A stretch of 64,000 nucleotides of DNA from Reyranella massiliensis 521 (lineage in GTDB: Bacteria > Pseudomonadota > Alphaproteobacteria > Reyranellales > Reyranellaceae): the NCBI RefSeq assembly GCF_000312425.1, contig NZ_HE997181.1:592002-656001 (forward strand), given 5' to 3'. Of this stretch, positions 16,472 to 25,468 are shown one piece after another (the first letter of the stretch is position 1; every line of letters starts with the position of its first letter). Position numbers and translations under genes: made by a program. The notes under the pieces were generated by a model that worked only from the letters and a program-made list of their open reading frames with translations, ran no database searches and was not told the DNA's origin.

Positions 16472-17551
16472 ATGCCCTTAAGAGACATCACTCTCGACGA
16501 CATTGAATCGCTGGCCGTGGGTGCCTGGGTGCTGGGCACCGGTGGCGGCGGCAGCCCTTATCTTGGCCTCCTGAACATGCGGGCCCTCTACAAGGAGGGT
16601 TATCGCGTTCAGCTTCTGCCGTCCGACGAGCTGGCCGACGACGACTGGATTGCCGCCGTGTCCAACATGGGCGCACCTCTGGTCGGGCAGGAGCGGCTGA
16701 CAGACAGCCGTACCATCGCCCGTGCCGTCGACCTGATGGAGCGGCATACGGGCTACAGGTTCCGCGGGATCATGGCCCTCGAGATCGGTGGTGGGAATTC
16801 GATCCAGCCACTGATGGCGGCAGCGCACCTCAAGCGGCCGGTGATCGACTCCGACATGATGGGGCGCGCCTATCCCGAGGCGCAGATGACCTCCGTGGCC
16901 GTTGGCGATCTGGCGCCGTGCCCGCTGACCACGGTCGATGTCCGCGGCCTCGAGTCGGTAGTGGAGAAGGTGCCGACCTGGAAGTGGATGGAGCGGGTCA
17001 GCCGCAAGATCTGTGTCGAGTACGGCTCCATTGCTTCGACCTGCAAGGCGCCACGGTCCGGAGCCGAGGTGAAGAAGTGGGGTATCCACGGTACCACCAC
17101 CAAGGCCATTGCCATCGGTCACGCAGTGCGCGAGGCACAGCGCAACCATACCGATCCGATTGCCGCGATTCTCTCGGTGGAGCCCGGGAAAGTTCTCTAC
17201 CGCGGCAAGGTCGTCGACGTGGAGCGCCGAGCGACGGAAGGCTTCCTGCGCGGACGCACACGCCTCGACGGCGTCGACGACTGGCGCGGCGCGGCAATGG
17301 AGATCAATTTCCAGAACGAATGGATCGTGGCGTGGCTCGACGGCAAGCCTGTCGCGATGTCGCCCGACCTGATCTGCGTCCTCGACTCCGTGTCGGGAGA
17401 GGCGGTCGGCACTGAAACCATTCGCTATGGCCAGCGGGTCACCGTCATTGCCTTGCCGCCGCCGCCGGTCTTCCTGTCGGAGAAGGGGCTGCAGCATGTC
17501 GGGCCTCGCGCATTCGGCTATGACATCGAGTTCAAGAGCGTCTTCGCGTGA
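16472..17551 (+). CDS. DUF917 family protein (first of tandem pair)
   Basis: A 359-residue protein of the DUF917 family, some members of which are now described as S-methyl-thiohydantoin desulfurases. Conserved stretches are GTGGGGSPYL (residues about 21-30), MGAPLVGQERL and VIDSDMMGRAYPEAQM. It is the first gene of an operon with a second DUF917, a HyuA-like protein, an ABC transporter and AroM. The frame is open far upstream, but family similarity starts at ATG 16472; a weak GGAAG site precedes it. Substrate unknown; action on a ring amide or thio-amide is inference. It overlaps the next gene as GTGA. Confidence 0.88.
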   Translation: MPLRDITLDDIESLAVGAWVLGTGGGGSPYLGLLNMRALYKEGYRVQLLPSDELADDDWIAAVSNMGAPLVGQERLTDSRTIARAVDLMERHTGYRFRGIMALEIGGGNSIQPLMAAAHLKRPVIDSDMMGRAYPEAQMTSVAVGDLAPCPLTTVDVRGLESVVEKVPTWKWMERVSRKICVEYGSIASTCKAPRSGAEVKKWGIHGTTTKAIAIGHAVREAQRNHTDPIAAILSVEPGKVLYRGKVVDVERRATEGFLRGRTRLDGVDDWRGAAMEINFQNEWIVAWLDGKPVAMSPDLICVLDSVSGEAVGTETIRYGQRVTVIALPPPPVFLSEKGLQHVGPRAFGYDIEFKSVFA

Positions 17552-18630
17552 GCGTACGCGAAATCACCGCTGACGACATCGAATCACTGGCCGTCGGCGC
17601 CTGGATTCTGGGCACCGGGGGTGGAGGCAGTCCCTATCTGCCTTTGTTGAACATGCGGCGCCTCTTTCGCGAAGGCCACCGCGTGCAGCTCATGGATGCG
17701 GCTGATCTGGACGACGACGATCTGGTCGGCACGGTCGCCAACATGGGCGCGCCGCTGGTGGGGCAGGAGAGGCTGACCGACAGTCTCACCCTGGCACGCG
17801 CCGTCGAGGTGATGGAGAAGCATCTCGGCCGCCGGTTCGCCGCCCTCATGAGCATGGAGATCGGCGGCGCCAACGGGGTGCGGCCGTTCATGGCAGCGGC
17901 GCATCTCGGCCGGCCGGTGATCGACAGCGACACGATGGGCCGCGCCTATCCCGAGGCACAGATGACCTCGGTATCGGTCGGCGGCCTCACGCCTTATCCG
18001 CTGACGGCCGTGGACGTGCGCGGCCTGGAAAGCGTCGTGCACAAGGTTCCGACCTGGAAATGGGCGGAGCGGGTCATGCGCAAGATCTGTGTCGAATACG
18101 GCTCCGTCGCCGCGACCTGCCAGCCGCCGCGGACGGGCGCCGAGGTCAAGAAGTGGGGCATCCATGGCACCACCACCAAGGCCATTGCCATCGGCGCCGC
18201 TGTGCGCGAGGCGCAGCGCACGCATGCCGATCCCATCGCGGCAATCCTGTCGGTCGAGCCGGGCAAGCTCCTCTACAGGGGCAAGGTGGTCGACGTTGCG
18301 CGGCGTACCACCGAAGGCTTCCTGCGCGGCGTGGTGCGTTTCGACGGTCTCGACGACTGGCGCGGTGCGGGGTTGGAGATCAACTTCCAGAACGAATGGA
18401 TCGTCGCCCTGCGCGACGGCGAAGCGGTCGCGATGACGCCGGACCTCATCTGCGTGCTCAACTCGGACACGGGCGAGGCGGTTGGCTCGGAAACCATCCG
18501 CTACGGCCAGCGCGTCACCGTGATTGCCCTGCCTTCTCCGTCGGTCTTCCTTTCGGAAGACGGGCTTAAATATGTCGGCCCGCGGGCCTTCGGCTATGAT
18601 CTCGACTTCAGGAGCGTGTTTTCGTCATGA
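17548..18630 (+). CDS. DUF917 family protein (second of tandem pair)
   Basis: A 360-residue paralog of the preceding protein, about three quarters identical by eye over the full length, so the pair arose by tandem duplication. The glycine-rich loop GTGGGGSPYL and VIDSDTMGRAYPEAQM are intact in both, while the regions at residues about 50-62 and 90-115 differ, which may separate substrate preferences or allow a heteromer. It starts at GTG 17548 (GTGA overlap) and ends in ATGA with the HyuA-like gene. Confidence 0.88.
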   Translation: MSVREITADDIESLAVGAWILGTGGGGSPYLPLLNMRRLFREGHRVQLMDAADLDDDDLVGTVANMGAPLVGQERLTDSLTLARAVEVMEKHLGRRFAALMSMEIGGANGVRPFMAAAHLGRPVIDSDTMGRAYPEAQMTSVSVGGLTPYPLTAVDVRGLESVVHKVPTWKWAERVMRKICVEYGSVAATCQPPRTGAEVKKWGIHGTTTKAIAIGAAVREAQRTHADPIAAILSVEPGKLLYRGKVVDVARRTTEGFLRGVVRFDGLDDWRGAGLEINFQNEWIVALRDGEAVAMTPDLICVLNSDTGEAVGSETIRYGQRVTVIALPSPSVFLSEDGLKYVGPRAFGYDLDFRSVFSS

Positions 18631-20168
18631 GGCGTATCGGTATCGACGTCGGCGGCACCAACACGGACGCTGTCCTGATCGAGGACGGCAAGGTCATTCG
18701 CGCGGTCAAGGCGCCGACCAGCGAGGATGTCACTGCCGGCATCCTGGACTCGCTGAAGAGCCTGGGCTCGACCGGCATTCTCGAAGGCAAGCGCGTCGAC
18801 GGCGTGATGATCGGCACTACGCATTTCATCAATGCCGTGGTGCAGCGCCGCCATCTTACCAAGGTCGGGGCGTTGCGGCTCGGCATGCCGGCGTCCGCTT
18901 CGCTGCCGCCGTTCTGCGACTGGCCGGAGGATCTTGCGGCTCTGGTGTGCGGTGGCGTCTGGATGGTCGAGGGCGGCCATGAATACGACGGGCGGCCTTT
19001 CATGCCGCTCGACGAGGCGGCAGTCACCAAGGCGGCCCAGGAAATGAAGGCCGCCGGGCTGAAGTCGGTTGGCATTTCGTCGATCTTCTCGCCCCTCGAT
19101 CCGACGCACGAAAAGCGTGCGGCGGAGCTGGTTGCCGCCGTGATTCCCGATGTTGCCATCACCTGCTCGTCCGATCTCGGTCGTATCGGCCTGTTGGAGC
19201 GCGAGAATGCCGGCCTGCTGAATGCGGCGCTGGCCGACCTGTCGCGCGACACGATCGCCGCCTTCGAGAAGGCGATCCGCGACTCCGGCCTCGACGCGCC
19301 GCTGTTCATTACCCAGAACGACGGCACCGTGGCCGAGGCCGCCCAGGCTCGCCGGCTGCCGGTCTACAGTTTCGCGTCGGGTGCCACCAACTCGATGCGC
19401 GGGGCCGCCTACCTTTCCGGTCTGGCCGACGCCATGGTGATCGATGTCGGCGGCACCACGGCCGATGTCGGCCAGCTCAAGAATGGCTTTCCGCGCGAAG
19501 CCAACTCGGTCGTGAAGATCGGCGGTGTGCGGACGCTCTTTCGCATGCCCGATCTGCTGTCGATTGGCCTCGGCGGTGGCAGCCACGTGTCCCTCGATCC
19601 TCTCAAGGTCGGGCCGGTCTCGGTGGGATATCGCCTGCTGAAGGACGGCATCGCCTTTGGCGGCAAGCAGCTCACGACCACGGATGTGGCCATTGCGGCG
19701 GGCATCCTCGATCTCGGTGACAAGTCGAAGGTGGCCTATCTGGACAAGGCGACCTGCCAGAAGGCCTTTGGCGAAGCGGCCCGTCTTGCCGAGGAGGCGA
19801 TCGATCGGATGAAGACCGAGGCCGCCGACGTGCCGCTGATTGCCGTCGGTGGTGGCGCCTTTCTCATTCCCGAGAAGCTGCCGGGCGTGAGCCAGGTGAT
19901 CCATGTGGAGCACGGCGATTGCGCTAACGCCGTGGGGGCGGCGATTGCCCAGGTGGCGGGCGAGTGCGATCAGATATTCAAGGATCTGACGCGCAGGGAC
20001 GCGATTGCGGCGGCGAGTGAGATCGCCAACGACCGCGCGGTGGCGGCGGGCGCGGATCGCGCGACCCTGCAGACGATCGAAAGCGAAGACATGCCGCTCG
20101 CCTATCTGCCGGGCAACTCGGTGCGCGTCCGTGTGCGTGTCGTGGGCGACGTCAAGGCCACTGCATGA
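18627..20168 (+). CDS. hydantoinase/oxoprolinase (HyuA-like) family protein, short form
   Basis: A 513-residue protein of the HyuA ATPase family. The N-terminal phosphate-binding loop is RIGIDVGGTNTDAVLIEDGK, and a second ASKHA-type loop MVIDVGGTTADVGQL lies near residue 270. LSIGLGGGSHVSLDPL and VPLIAVGGGAFLIP follow. Family members use ATP to open cyclic amides or activate carbonyls. This short form lacks the long C-terminal region of the 700-residue version at 50920 and has no HyuB partner; the two DUF917 proteins take that place in the operon. Overlaps neighbours as ATGA at both ends. Confidence 0.88.
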   Translation: MRRIGIDVGGTNTDAVLIEDGKVIRAVKAPTSEDVTAGILDSLKSLGSTGILEGKRVDGVMIGTTHFINAVVQRRHLTKVGALRLGMPASASLPPFCDWPEDLAALVCGGVWMVEGGHEYDGRPFMPLDEAAVTKAAQEMKAAGLKSVGISSIFSPLDPTHEKRAAELVAAVIPDVAITCSSDLGRIGLLERENAGLLNAALADLSRDTIAAFEKAIRDSGLDAPLFITQNDGTVAEAAQARRLPVYSFASGATNSMRGAAYLSGLADAMVIDVGGTTADVGQLKNGFPREANSVVKIGGVRTLFRMPDLLSIGLGGGSHVSLDPLKVGPVSVGYRLLKDGIAFGGKQLTTTDVAIAAGILDLGDKSKVAYLDKATCQKAFGEAARLAEEAIDRMKTEAADVPLIAVGGGAFLIPEKLPGVSQVIHVEHGDCANAVGAAIAQVAGECDQIFKDLTRRDAIAAASEIANDRAVAAGADRATLQTIESEDMPLAYLPGNSVRVRVRVVGDVKATA

Positions 20169-21037
20169 AACCGGGCCAGCCATCGCCTATTGCGTGGCTG
20201 GTCGCCCCGGCCGCACTGCTCTTTGTCCTCTTCTTCGTCGTGCCGCTTGGCGTCATGGCGGTGATGTCGTTCTTCTCCGGCAATCCGGTCACCAATCCGA
20301 ATGCCTTCCTGACGACTCGCCACTACGAGCGCTTCATCTTCGATTCGGCCGGCATTTTTCACGACGCCCTGTGGTCGACCCTGCGCATCGGCTTGATCAC
20401 CACGATCGTTTCCCTGCTGATCGGCTATCCGCTGGCGCACTGGATGGCGCGCATGCAGTCGCGCCTCGGCCATGCACTGGTGCTGATCGCGGTGATTGCG
20501 CCGATGTTGACCGGCATCGTCGTGCGTACCTTTGCCTGGATGACGATCCTGCAAGACAAGGGTGTCATCAACACGCTGCTGATCCAGTGGGGCCTCACCG
20601 ACAAGCCCGTGCCGCTGATGTACAACGAGTTCGGCACTGTGGTGGCGCTGGTGCACATCTACGTCCCCTTCATGGTGCTGACCCTGACCGGTGTGATCGG
20701 CCGCATCGACGAGCGTCTGGAGCAGGCCGCCCGCAGCCTTGGGGCTGGCCGGGCGAGGGCCTTCGTCGAGGTGACGCTCCCGCTTAGCCTGCCCGGCATC
20801 CTGGCCGGCTCCCTGCTGGTCTTTGCCCTGTCGATCAGTGCCTATGTCACGCCCTCCCTGATGGGTGGCACCAATGTACTGACCTTGCCCATGCTGATCG
20901 CCCAGCAGGTCGGCACCAGCTTCAATCCCAACTTCGCCGGTGCACTGGGAGTGATCCTCCTGCTGGTCTCGCTGGTGATCGTCTTTGCCTATAATCGCAT
21001 CCTGGCGCGGTTGTCGGGCGAGCAGGGGCTGGCATGA
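20165..21037 (+). CDS. ABC transporter permease, PotB-like
   Basis: A 290-residue inner-membrane permease with six predicted spans and the cytosolic EAA loop EQAARSLGAGRARAFVEVTL near residue 185, which docks the ATPase. It is similar to the PotB subunit of polyamine/opine-type importers. It overlaps the HyuA-like gene upstream and the second permease downstream as ATGA. The operon context suggests uptake of the substrate of the DUF917/HyuA enzymes. Confidence 0.92.
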   Translation: MKPGQPSPIAWLVAPAALLFVLFFVVPLGVMAVMSFFSGNPVTNPNAFLTTRHYERFIFDSAGIFHDALWSTLRIGLITTIVSLLIGYPLAHWMARMQSRLGHALVLIAVIAPMLTGIVVRTFAWMTILQDKGVINTLLIQWGLTDKPVPLMYNEFGTVVALVHIYVPFMVLTLTGVIGRIDERLEQAARSLGAGRARAFVEVTLPLSLPGILAGSLLVFALSISAYVTPSLMGGTNVLTLPMLIAQQVGTSFNPNFAGALGVILLLVSLVIVFAYNRILARLSGEQGLA

Positions 21038-21849
21038 GTGCGCCGCTGAACCGCCGGCGCTTCGATGCCGGTCACGCTGCCTACCTGGCGCTCAACATCG
21101 CGCTGCTGACATTTCTGTTGGCGCCCATCGCCATCGTGCTGGTGTTCGCCCTCAACCCGACACCCTACATCTCCTTCCCGCCGGTCGGCATCAGCCTGCG
21201 CTGGTTCGCCAAGTTCTTCTCCAGCGCGGAGTTCATGAACGCGCTCTGGCTGTCGCTCTGGATTGCAGCCGTGGTGCTGGTCCTGTCGGTCGTGATCGGC
21301 GGCGCCTGCGCGCTGGCCCTCGCGCGCGGCAACCTGCCGGGACGCGGATTCCTGACGGCCTTCTTCATGTCGCCCCTGATGCTGCCGGCTATTCTGACGG
21401 GGCTGGCGCTGTTCCAGGCCTACTTGCTGGCGGGAATCGGGCGGCCGGTGTGGGGGCTGATCCTGGCCCATACCCTGGTGGCTGTGCCCTACGTCATCCG
21501 GACGACGCTGGCCGTCCTGCACAATTTCGACCGTCGTATCGAGGAGGCCGCGGCCGTTCTCGGCGCCAGCCCCGTGCGGGTCTTCTTCGAGGTCACGCTG
21601 CCCCTGATCCGGCCGGGCGTCTTTGCCGGCGGGGTCTTTGCCTTCATCGTTTCGTTCGATCAGTTTCCGGTCTCGCTGTTCCTCGTCGTGCCCAAGGGCG
21701 AGACCCTGCCGGTCGTGCTGTTCAACTACATGAAATTCGACCTCGACGGCGCCATTGCCGCCGCCTCGATGGTGTCGATCCTGCTGGCGCTTGCCGTCGT
21801 GCTGGTGCTGGAGAGGCTGATCGGCCTCAAGGCGTACGTTAAGCTCTAA
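21034..21849 (+). CDS. ABC transporter permease, PotC-like
   Basis: A 271-residue permease paired with the preceding one. It has six spans and the EAA loop EEAAAVLGASPVRVFFEVTL near residue 170. RWFAKFFSSAEFMNALWLSL near residue 60 is typical of PotC-type subunits. It starts inside an ATGA overlap and is followed by a 23-base gap to the binding-protein gene. Confidence 0.92.
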   Translation: MSAPLNRRRFDAGHAAYLALNIALLTFLLAPIAIVLVFALNPTPYISFPPVGISLRWFAKFFSSAEFMNALWLSLWIAAVVLVLSVVIGGACALALARGNLPGRGFLTAFFMSPLMLPAILTGLALFQAYLLAGIGRPVWGLILAHTLVAVPYVIRTTLAVLHNFDRRIEEAAAVLGASPVRVFFEVTLPLIRPGVFAGGVFAFIVSFDQFPVSLFLVVPKGETLPVVLFNYMKFDLDGAIAAASMVSILLALAVVLVLERLIGLKAYVKL

Positions 21850-21872
21850 AAAGGGAACAGAGGGGGTCAATC

Positions 21873-22919
21873 ATGATTTCACGTCGTCAGGCTCTCCGGA
21901 CAGGTGCCGGTCTCGCCGCCGCTGCAACTCTCGGCGCACCGGCCATCCTTCATGCCCAGACCAAGACGCTCAAGATCACCACCTGGGGCGGCAAGTGGGG
22001 CGATATCATGAAGAGCACGGTGCTGCCGGCCTTCGAGAAGGAGTTCAAGTGCACCGTGCAGGCCGACCAGGCCTTTCCGTTCGTACCGAAGCTGCAGGCC
22101 AGCCCGCGGAACGATCCGATCTACGACGTGCTGCACACCAACTCGAACGAACAGTGGAGCTCGCTCTCCGAGGGGCTGGTGATGCCCAAGATCACGGCCA
22201 AGGAAGTGCCCAACGTCGCCAGCGTCTATCCCTACGCGGTCAGCGACAAGATCGTGGGCGTCACGATCTTCACCAGTGCGATCGGGCTCGGCTTCCGTAC
22301 CGACAAGGGCCTGGCCAAGCCGACATCGTGGAAGGACCTTGCCGATCCCAAGCTGGCAGGCGCGCGCGGCGGCTATGTCATTCCGGTGAATAGCCTCGGC
22401 CAGGCCCATCTGATGATGCTTGGCAAGGTCTACGGCAAGGGTCTCACCGACCTCGATGCGGCATACAAGGCGCTGGAAGCGCTGAAGCCGATCAAGCTTG
22501 TCGATTTCACCGGCCAGATGGAAAAGATGCTGCTCTCGGCCGAAGTATCGATGGGCGTCATCCATGATTCGGGCGTCTATCGCTACGAAGGAACGAATGC
22601 CCAGCCGGTCGACTTCGCCAGCCCGTCGGAAGGCGTGTTGGCGCTGGAGCAGGTGCTGAACGTGACGCCGGGCTCGAAGGTCAAGGAACTCGCCTTCGGC
22701 TACATCGACTACATGCTGCGCCCCGACGTGCAGAAGCTGCTCGCCGAGGCCGTGTGGTACTCGCCGGCCAACAGGACGGTGAAGCTCGATCCCAAGTACG
22801 ACGAGAAGCTGCTCACCACCGAGGCCAAGGTGGCGACCCTCATCCAGCCCGACTGGAAGTGGTACAACTCGCGCAAGGAAGACATCGACGCCCGCGTGAC
22901 GAAGATCCTGCGGGGCTAA
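21873..22919 (+). CDS. extracellular solute-binding protein (PotD/opine type), Tat signal
   Basis: A 348-residue periplasmic binding protein. The N-terminus has a twin-arginine signal ([20 protein letters not shown] with cleavage after a HA-Q site near residue 28), so it is probably exported folded. The mature protein begins [20 protein letters not shown], the start of spermidine/putrescine- or Fe3+-type binding proteins. It supplies the two permeases and the ATPase of this operon. The ligand cannot be read from sequence. Confidence 0.92.
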   Translation: MISRRQALRTGAGLAAAATLGAPAILHAQTKTLKITTWGGKWGDIMKSTVLPAFEKEFKCTVQADQAFPFVPKLQASPRNDPIYDVLHTNSNEQWSSLSEGLVMPKITAKEVPNVASVYPYAVSDKIVGVTIFTSAIGLGFRTDKGLAKPTSWKDLADPKLAGARGGYVIPVNSLGQAHLMMLGKVYGKGLTDLDAAYKALEALKPIKLVDFTGQMEKMLLSAEVSMGVIHDSGVYRYEGTNAQPVDFASPSEGVLALEQVLNVTPGSKVKELAFGYIDYMLRPDVQKLLAEAVWYSPANRTVKLDPKYDEKLLTTEAKVATLIQPDWKWYNSRKEDIDARVTKILRG

Positions 22920-22927
22920 GGGCGTTC

Positions 22928-23908
22928 ATGACCTCCGCTGCCATCAAGCTCGACAAAGTTACCAAGCGGTTCGACGGCAAGGTGTTGGCCGTCGACGAGG
23001 TTACTTTGGATATTGCCGCCGGTGAGTTCTTCTCCCTGTTGGGGCCGTCGGGCTGTGGCAAGACCACTTCCTTGCGCATGATCGCGGGCTTCGAGCATCC
23101 GGACTCCGGCCGTGTTCAGGTTGGCGGTCGGGACATAACCGACTTGCCGGTGCATCGACGCGATATGGGCATGGTGTTCCAGTCCTACGCGCTGTTCCCG
23201 CATCGCACGGTGGCCGAGAACGTGGCGTTCGGCTTGCGCATGCGCGAGGTGCCGAAGCCCGAGATCGCCCGCCGGGTGCAAGCCGCTTTGAGCCAGGTGG
23301 CGCTCACGGGGATGGAGGATCGCAAGCCCGGTCAGCTCTCGGGTGGCCAGCAGCAGCGGGTGGCGTTGGCGCGCGCGCTCGTGGTCGAGCCGCCGGTGCT
23401 GCTTTGCGACGAGCCGCTGGGTGCGCTCGACCGCAAGCTGCGCCAGCAGATGCAGTTCGAACTGAAGGAACTCCAGAAGCGGCTGGGCGTGACTCTGGTC
23501 TTCGTGACCCACGACCAGGAAGAGGCGCTCGCCATGAGCGACCGTATCGCCGTCATGAACAAGGGCAAGGTCGAGCAGGTGGGATCGCCAACCGAGATCT
23601 ACGAGCGCCCACGCACCCGGTTCGTGGCCGACTTCATCGGTGAGATCAATATCCTGGAAGGCGGTTCGCGCGCCCGCGCGTTGCGGCCCGAAAAGATCCG
23701 GCTCGTGTCGACACCCGAGGCGCGCACGACCGGCAAGGTCGAGACGGCAAACTATCTCGGCGGTTCGACGCTGCTCCGGGTGCGAGGAGCGGACGGGCAA
23801 TCGCTGCTGGTGCGCGAGACGCATGCCGGCGAGCGCGCTTCGCGCGTGCCTGGAGATGCCGTGGGATTGGCCTGGAACGACCAGGATGCCGTGATGCTGG
23901 AGGGTTAA
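22928..23908 (+). CDS. ABC transporter ATPase, PotA-like
   Basis: A 326-residue ATPase with Walker [10 protein letters not shown] near residue 40, signature LSGGQQQR, Walker [12 protein letters not shown] and the switch histidine in VTHDQEEA. A short C-terminal TOBE-type region ([11 protein letters not shown] onward) follows. ATG 22928 was chosen because the frame upstream is a shadow of the binding-protein gene. It completes the importer of this operon, eight bases after the binding protein and three bases before aroM. Confidence 0.93.
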   Translation: MTSAAIKLDKVTKRFDGKVLAVDEVTLDIAAGEFFSLLGPSGCGKTTSLRMIAGFEHPDSGRVQVGGRDITDLPVHRRDMGMVFQSYALFPHRTVAENVAFGLRMREVPKPEIARRVQAALSQVALTGMEDRKPGQLSGGQQQRVALARALVVEPPVLLCDEPLGALDRKLRQQMQFELKELQKRLGVTLVFVTHDQEEALAMSDRIAVMNKGKVEQVGSPTEIYERPRTRFVADFIGEINILEGGSRARALRPEKIRLVSTPEARTTGKVETANYLGGSTLLRVRGADGQSLLVRETHAGERASRVPGDAVGLAWNDQDAVMLEG

Positions 23909-23911
23909 GAT

Positions 23912-24583
23912 ATGTCGCGGACTTTGGGCATCGTCACCATCGGCCAGGCGCCACGCGACGACATCGCCGCGCTGTTCGCAGCCCAGGCGCCAGCCGGGAC
24001 CAAGGTGATCCTGCGGGGAGCGCTGGACGGGTTGAGCGACGCCGAAGTCGATGCCTTGCCGCCGTCAAGCGGCGCCGACACGCTTTACACCCGCCTCCGT
24101 GGCGGCCGCGATGTGAAGATTTCCAAGCAGGCCGTCATCGACCGTTCGCCCACGGCCCTTGCCCGTCTGCGCGCCGACGGATGCGACGCGATCGTCTATG
24201 CCTGCACCGGCGAATTCCCGCCGATGGAAGGCGACGAGGGCGTGCTGTTCCCGTCGCGCGTCCTGAGCGGCCTCGCCGAAGGATTGTTGCCGCGGGGCCG
24301 GTTGGGGCTGCTCGTTCCTTTTGCCGAACAGGGGGAGAAGCTTAAGGCCAAGTGGGCGCGGGCTGGCGTCGAGGTCGTCGTCGAGGCGCTGGTGCCGAGT
24401 GCCGACCCGCAGGAAATAGTAGAAGTTGCAGGTCGGCTGGCGGCAGCGAGTCCCGATCTCATTGCGCTCGATTGCATGAGCTACACACCGGCCACGAAAG
24501 CCATCGTAAAGGAATACGTGAAGGCGCCGACTTTGCTCGCCATCACGGCAACAGGCCGCATGCTGCGCGAACTGCTCGATTAG
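23912..24583 (+). CDS. AroM family protein
   Basis: A 223-residue protein of the AroM family, whose function is unknown even in enterobacteria. The fold is like that of aspartate/glutamate racemases. It carries GIVTIGQAPRDDI at the N-terminus, YACTGEF with Cys98, RLGLLVPFAEQGEK and ALDCMSYT with Cys188; the two cysteines sit where racemase-type catalytic cysteines would be. It is the last gene of the DUF917/HyuA operon, so it is probably an enzyme in the same pathway, for example a racemase, isomerase or lyase. Its domain twin forms the sensor of the regulator at 15344. Confidence 0.88.
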   Translation: MSRTLGIVTIGQAPRDDIAALFAAQAPAGTKVILRGALDGLSDAEVDALPPSSGADTLYTRLRGGRDVKISKQAVIDRSPTALARLRADGCDAIVYACTGEFPPMEGDEGVLFPSRVLSGLAEGLLPRGRLGLLVPFAEQGEKLKAKWARAGVEVVVEALVPSADPQEIVEVAGRLAAASPDLIALDCMSYTPATKAIVKEYVKAPTLLAITATGRMLRELLD

Positions 24584-24823
24584 GCTTTGTTGAGAATCAG
24601 GATTCCTATGCATCCCGAAAGCGACGTCCGGTAGAACACATGGGCGAAGGCGCCGGCCAGGCGATTCCAGATATCAATACGATCGTTGCCATCACGATCG
24701 GTCGCCCGTTTGGTAATGACTGCCCCTCAGAAAACACTCAGATCGGTCAGCCGCAAAAAGTGCGGCGCTCAACTTAGGTCGTCGAGCGGAGGCCGCAACC
24801 CGCGATAATATTCGCGTGCCGAG

Positions 24824-24935
24824 CCTCGCAGATCGCGCGCCTGGACGCGATGCAACAAATGCTTCAACGGCGCGCGCGGGCTCCCTAGCTTCCCCTGCGG
24901 CGGAGTAAGACGTCGCGGAGGACTACGGCGTCGGG
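24824..24935 (-). pseudogene. decayed second copy of the UDG/DUF488 gene junction
   Basis: About 110 bases align with 2641-2750 at roughly 80 percent by eye. On the minus strand the first part encodes DAVVLRDVLLRRRGS and a stop, matching the C-terminus of DUF488. The second part (PLKHLLHRVQARDLRGSARE) matches the start of the UDG-family protein, but the start codon is lost. This is a fragment of a duplicated or rearranged pair, not a functional gene. Confidence 0.65.
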
Positions 24936-25468
24936 AACAACTCGAACGAGGCAGCAATCCTACTAATAGAGAACAAGCTTGGCGAGTCGCCGCAGCCCAG
25001 TCAGGCGAAAGCTACAGAGAAGAATGTGTATCCCTCGTCGAGAATGGCGCATGCCGCTTTGCCGCAAGCAGTCCTTGTCTCAGCTTGCTGAGCCGTCTGT
25101 CGGCCTACCGGCCGGGTTTTGCGCTGATGGATATAGGGCGCAGGCGCGATCTTCGCTCGCCCTTCGAGATAGGTCTGGCGGCGCTAGGTATGGCACGACT
25201 ATCAGCCTAGGCGGCGGCCTGACGAAGCAAGTCGAGCTGGTGGTGTCTCATGCGCTTTGCTACGCAGCCGTACGAAATGGCCCGTTAAGCTCGGTCGTCC
25301 GACTTCGTCGGCGATCTCGACCATCTTGGAAATCGGTAGGATCAAAATACTCGAACGGCCGGAAGCCCATCGCCCGAGCGGGGTAAGCATAGCGGTGGCG
25401 GAGGTGGTCCGGTGCGATTTTCGGTTCATGATGCCGTCGCCGGGGTCGGAACAGGGCGGGGACGGTTA
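24936..25468. other. gene-free, probably decayed DNA
   Basis: About 530 bases between the decayed junction copy and the broken transposase. Short frames on both strands carry no ribosome binding site and no recognisable protein. I see no regulatory element. Confidence 0.5.

Noticed and set aside
15248..17551. A single 767-codon plus-strand protein covering the AroM-LuxR gene and the first DUF917 gene
   Set aside because: The first 408 codons are the antisense shadow of the AroM-LuxR gene and the intergenic region. Family similarity to DUF917 begins at ATG 16472.
18594..20183. Long minus-strand frame of 529 codons opposite the HyuA-like gene
   Set aside because: It is the complementary shadow of a GC-rich gene, with His/Arg/Asp-rich composition and no recognisable domain.
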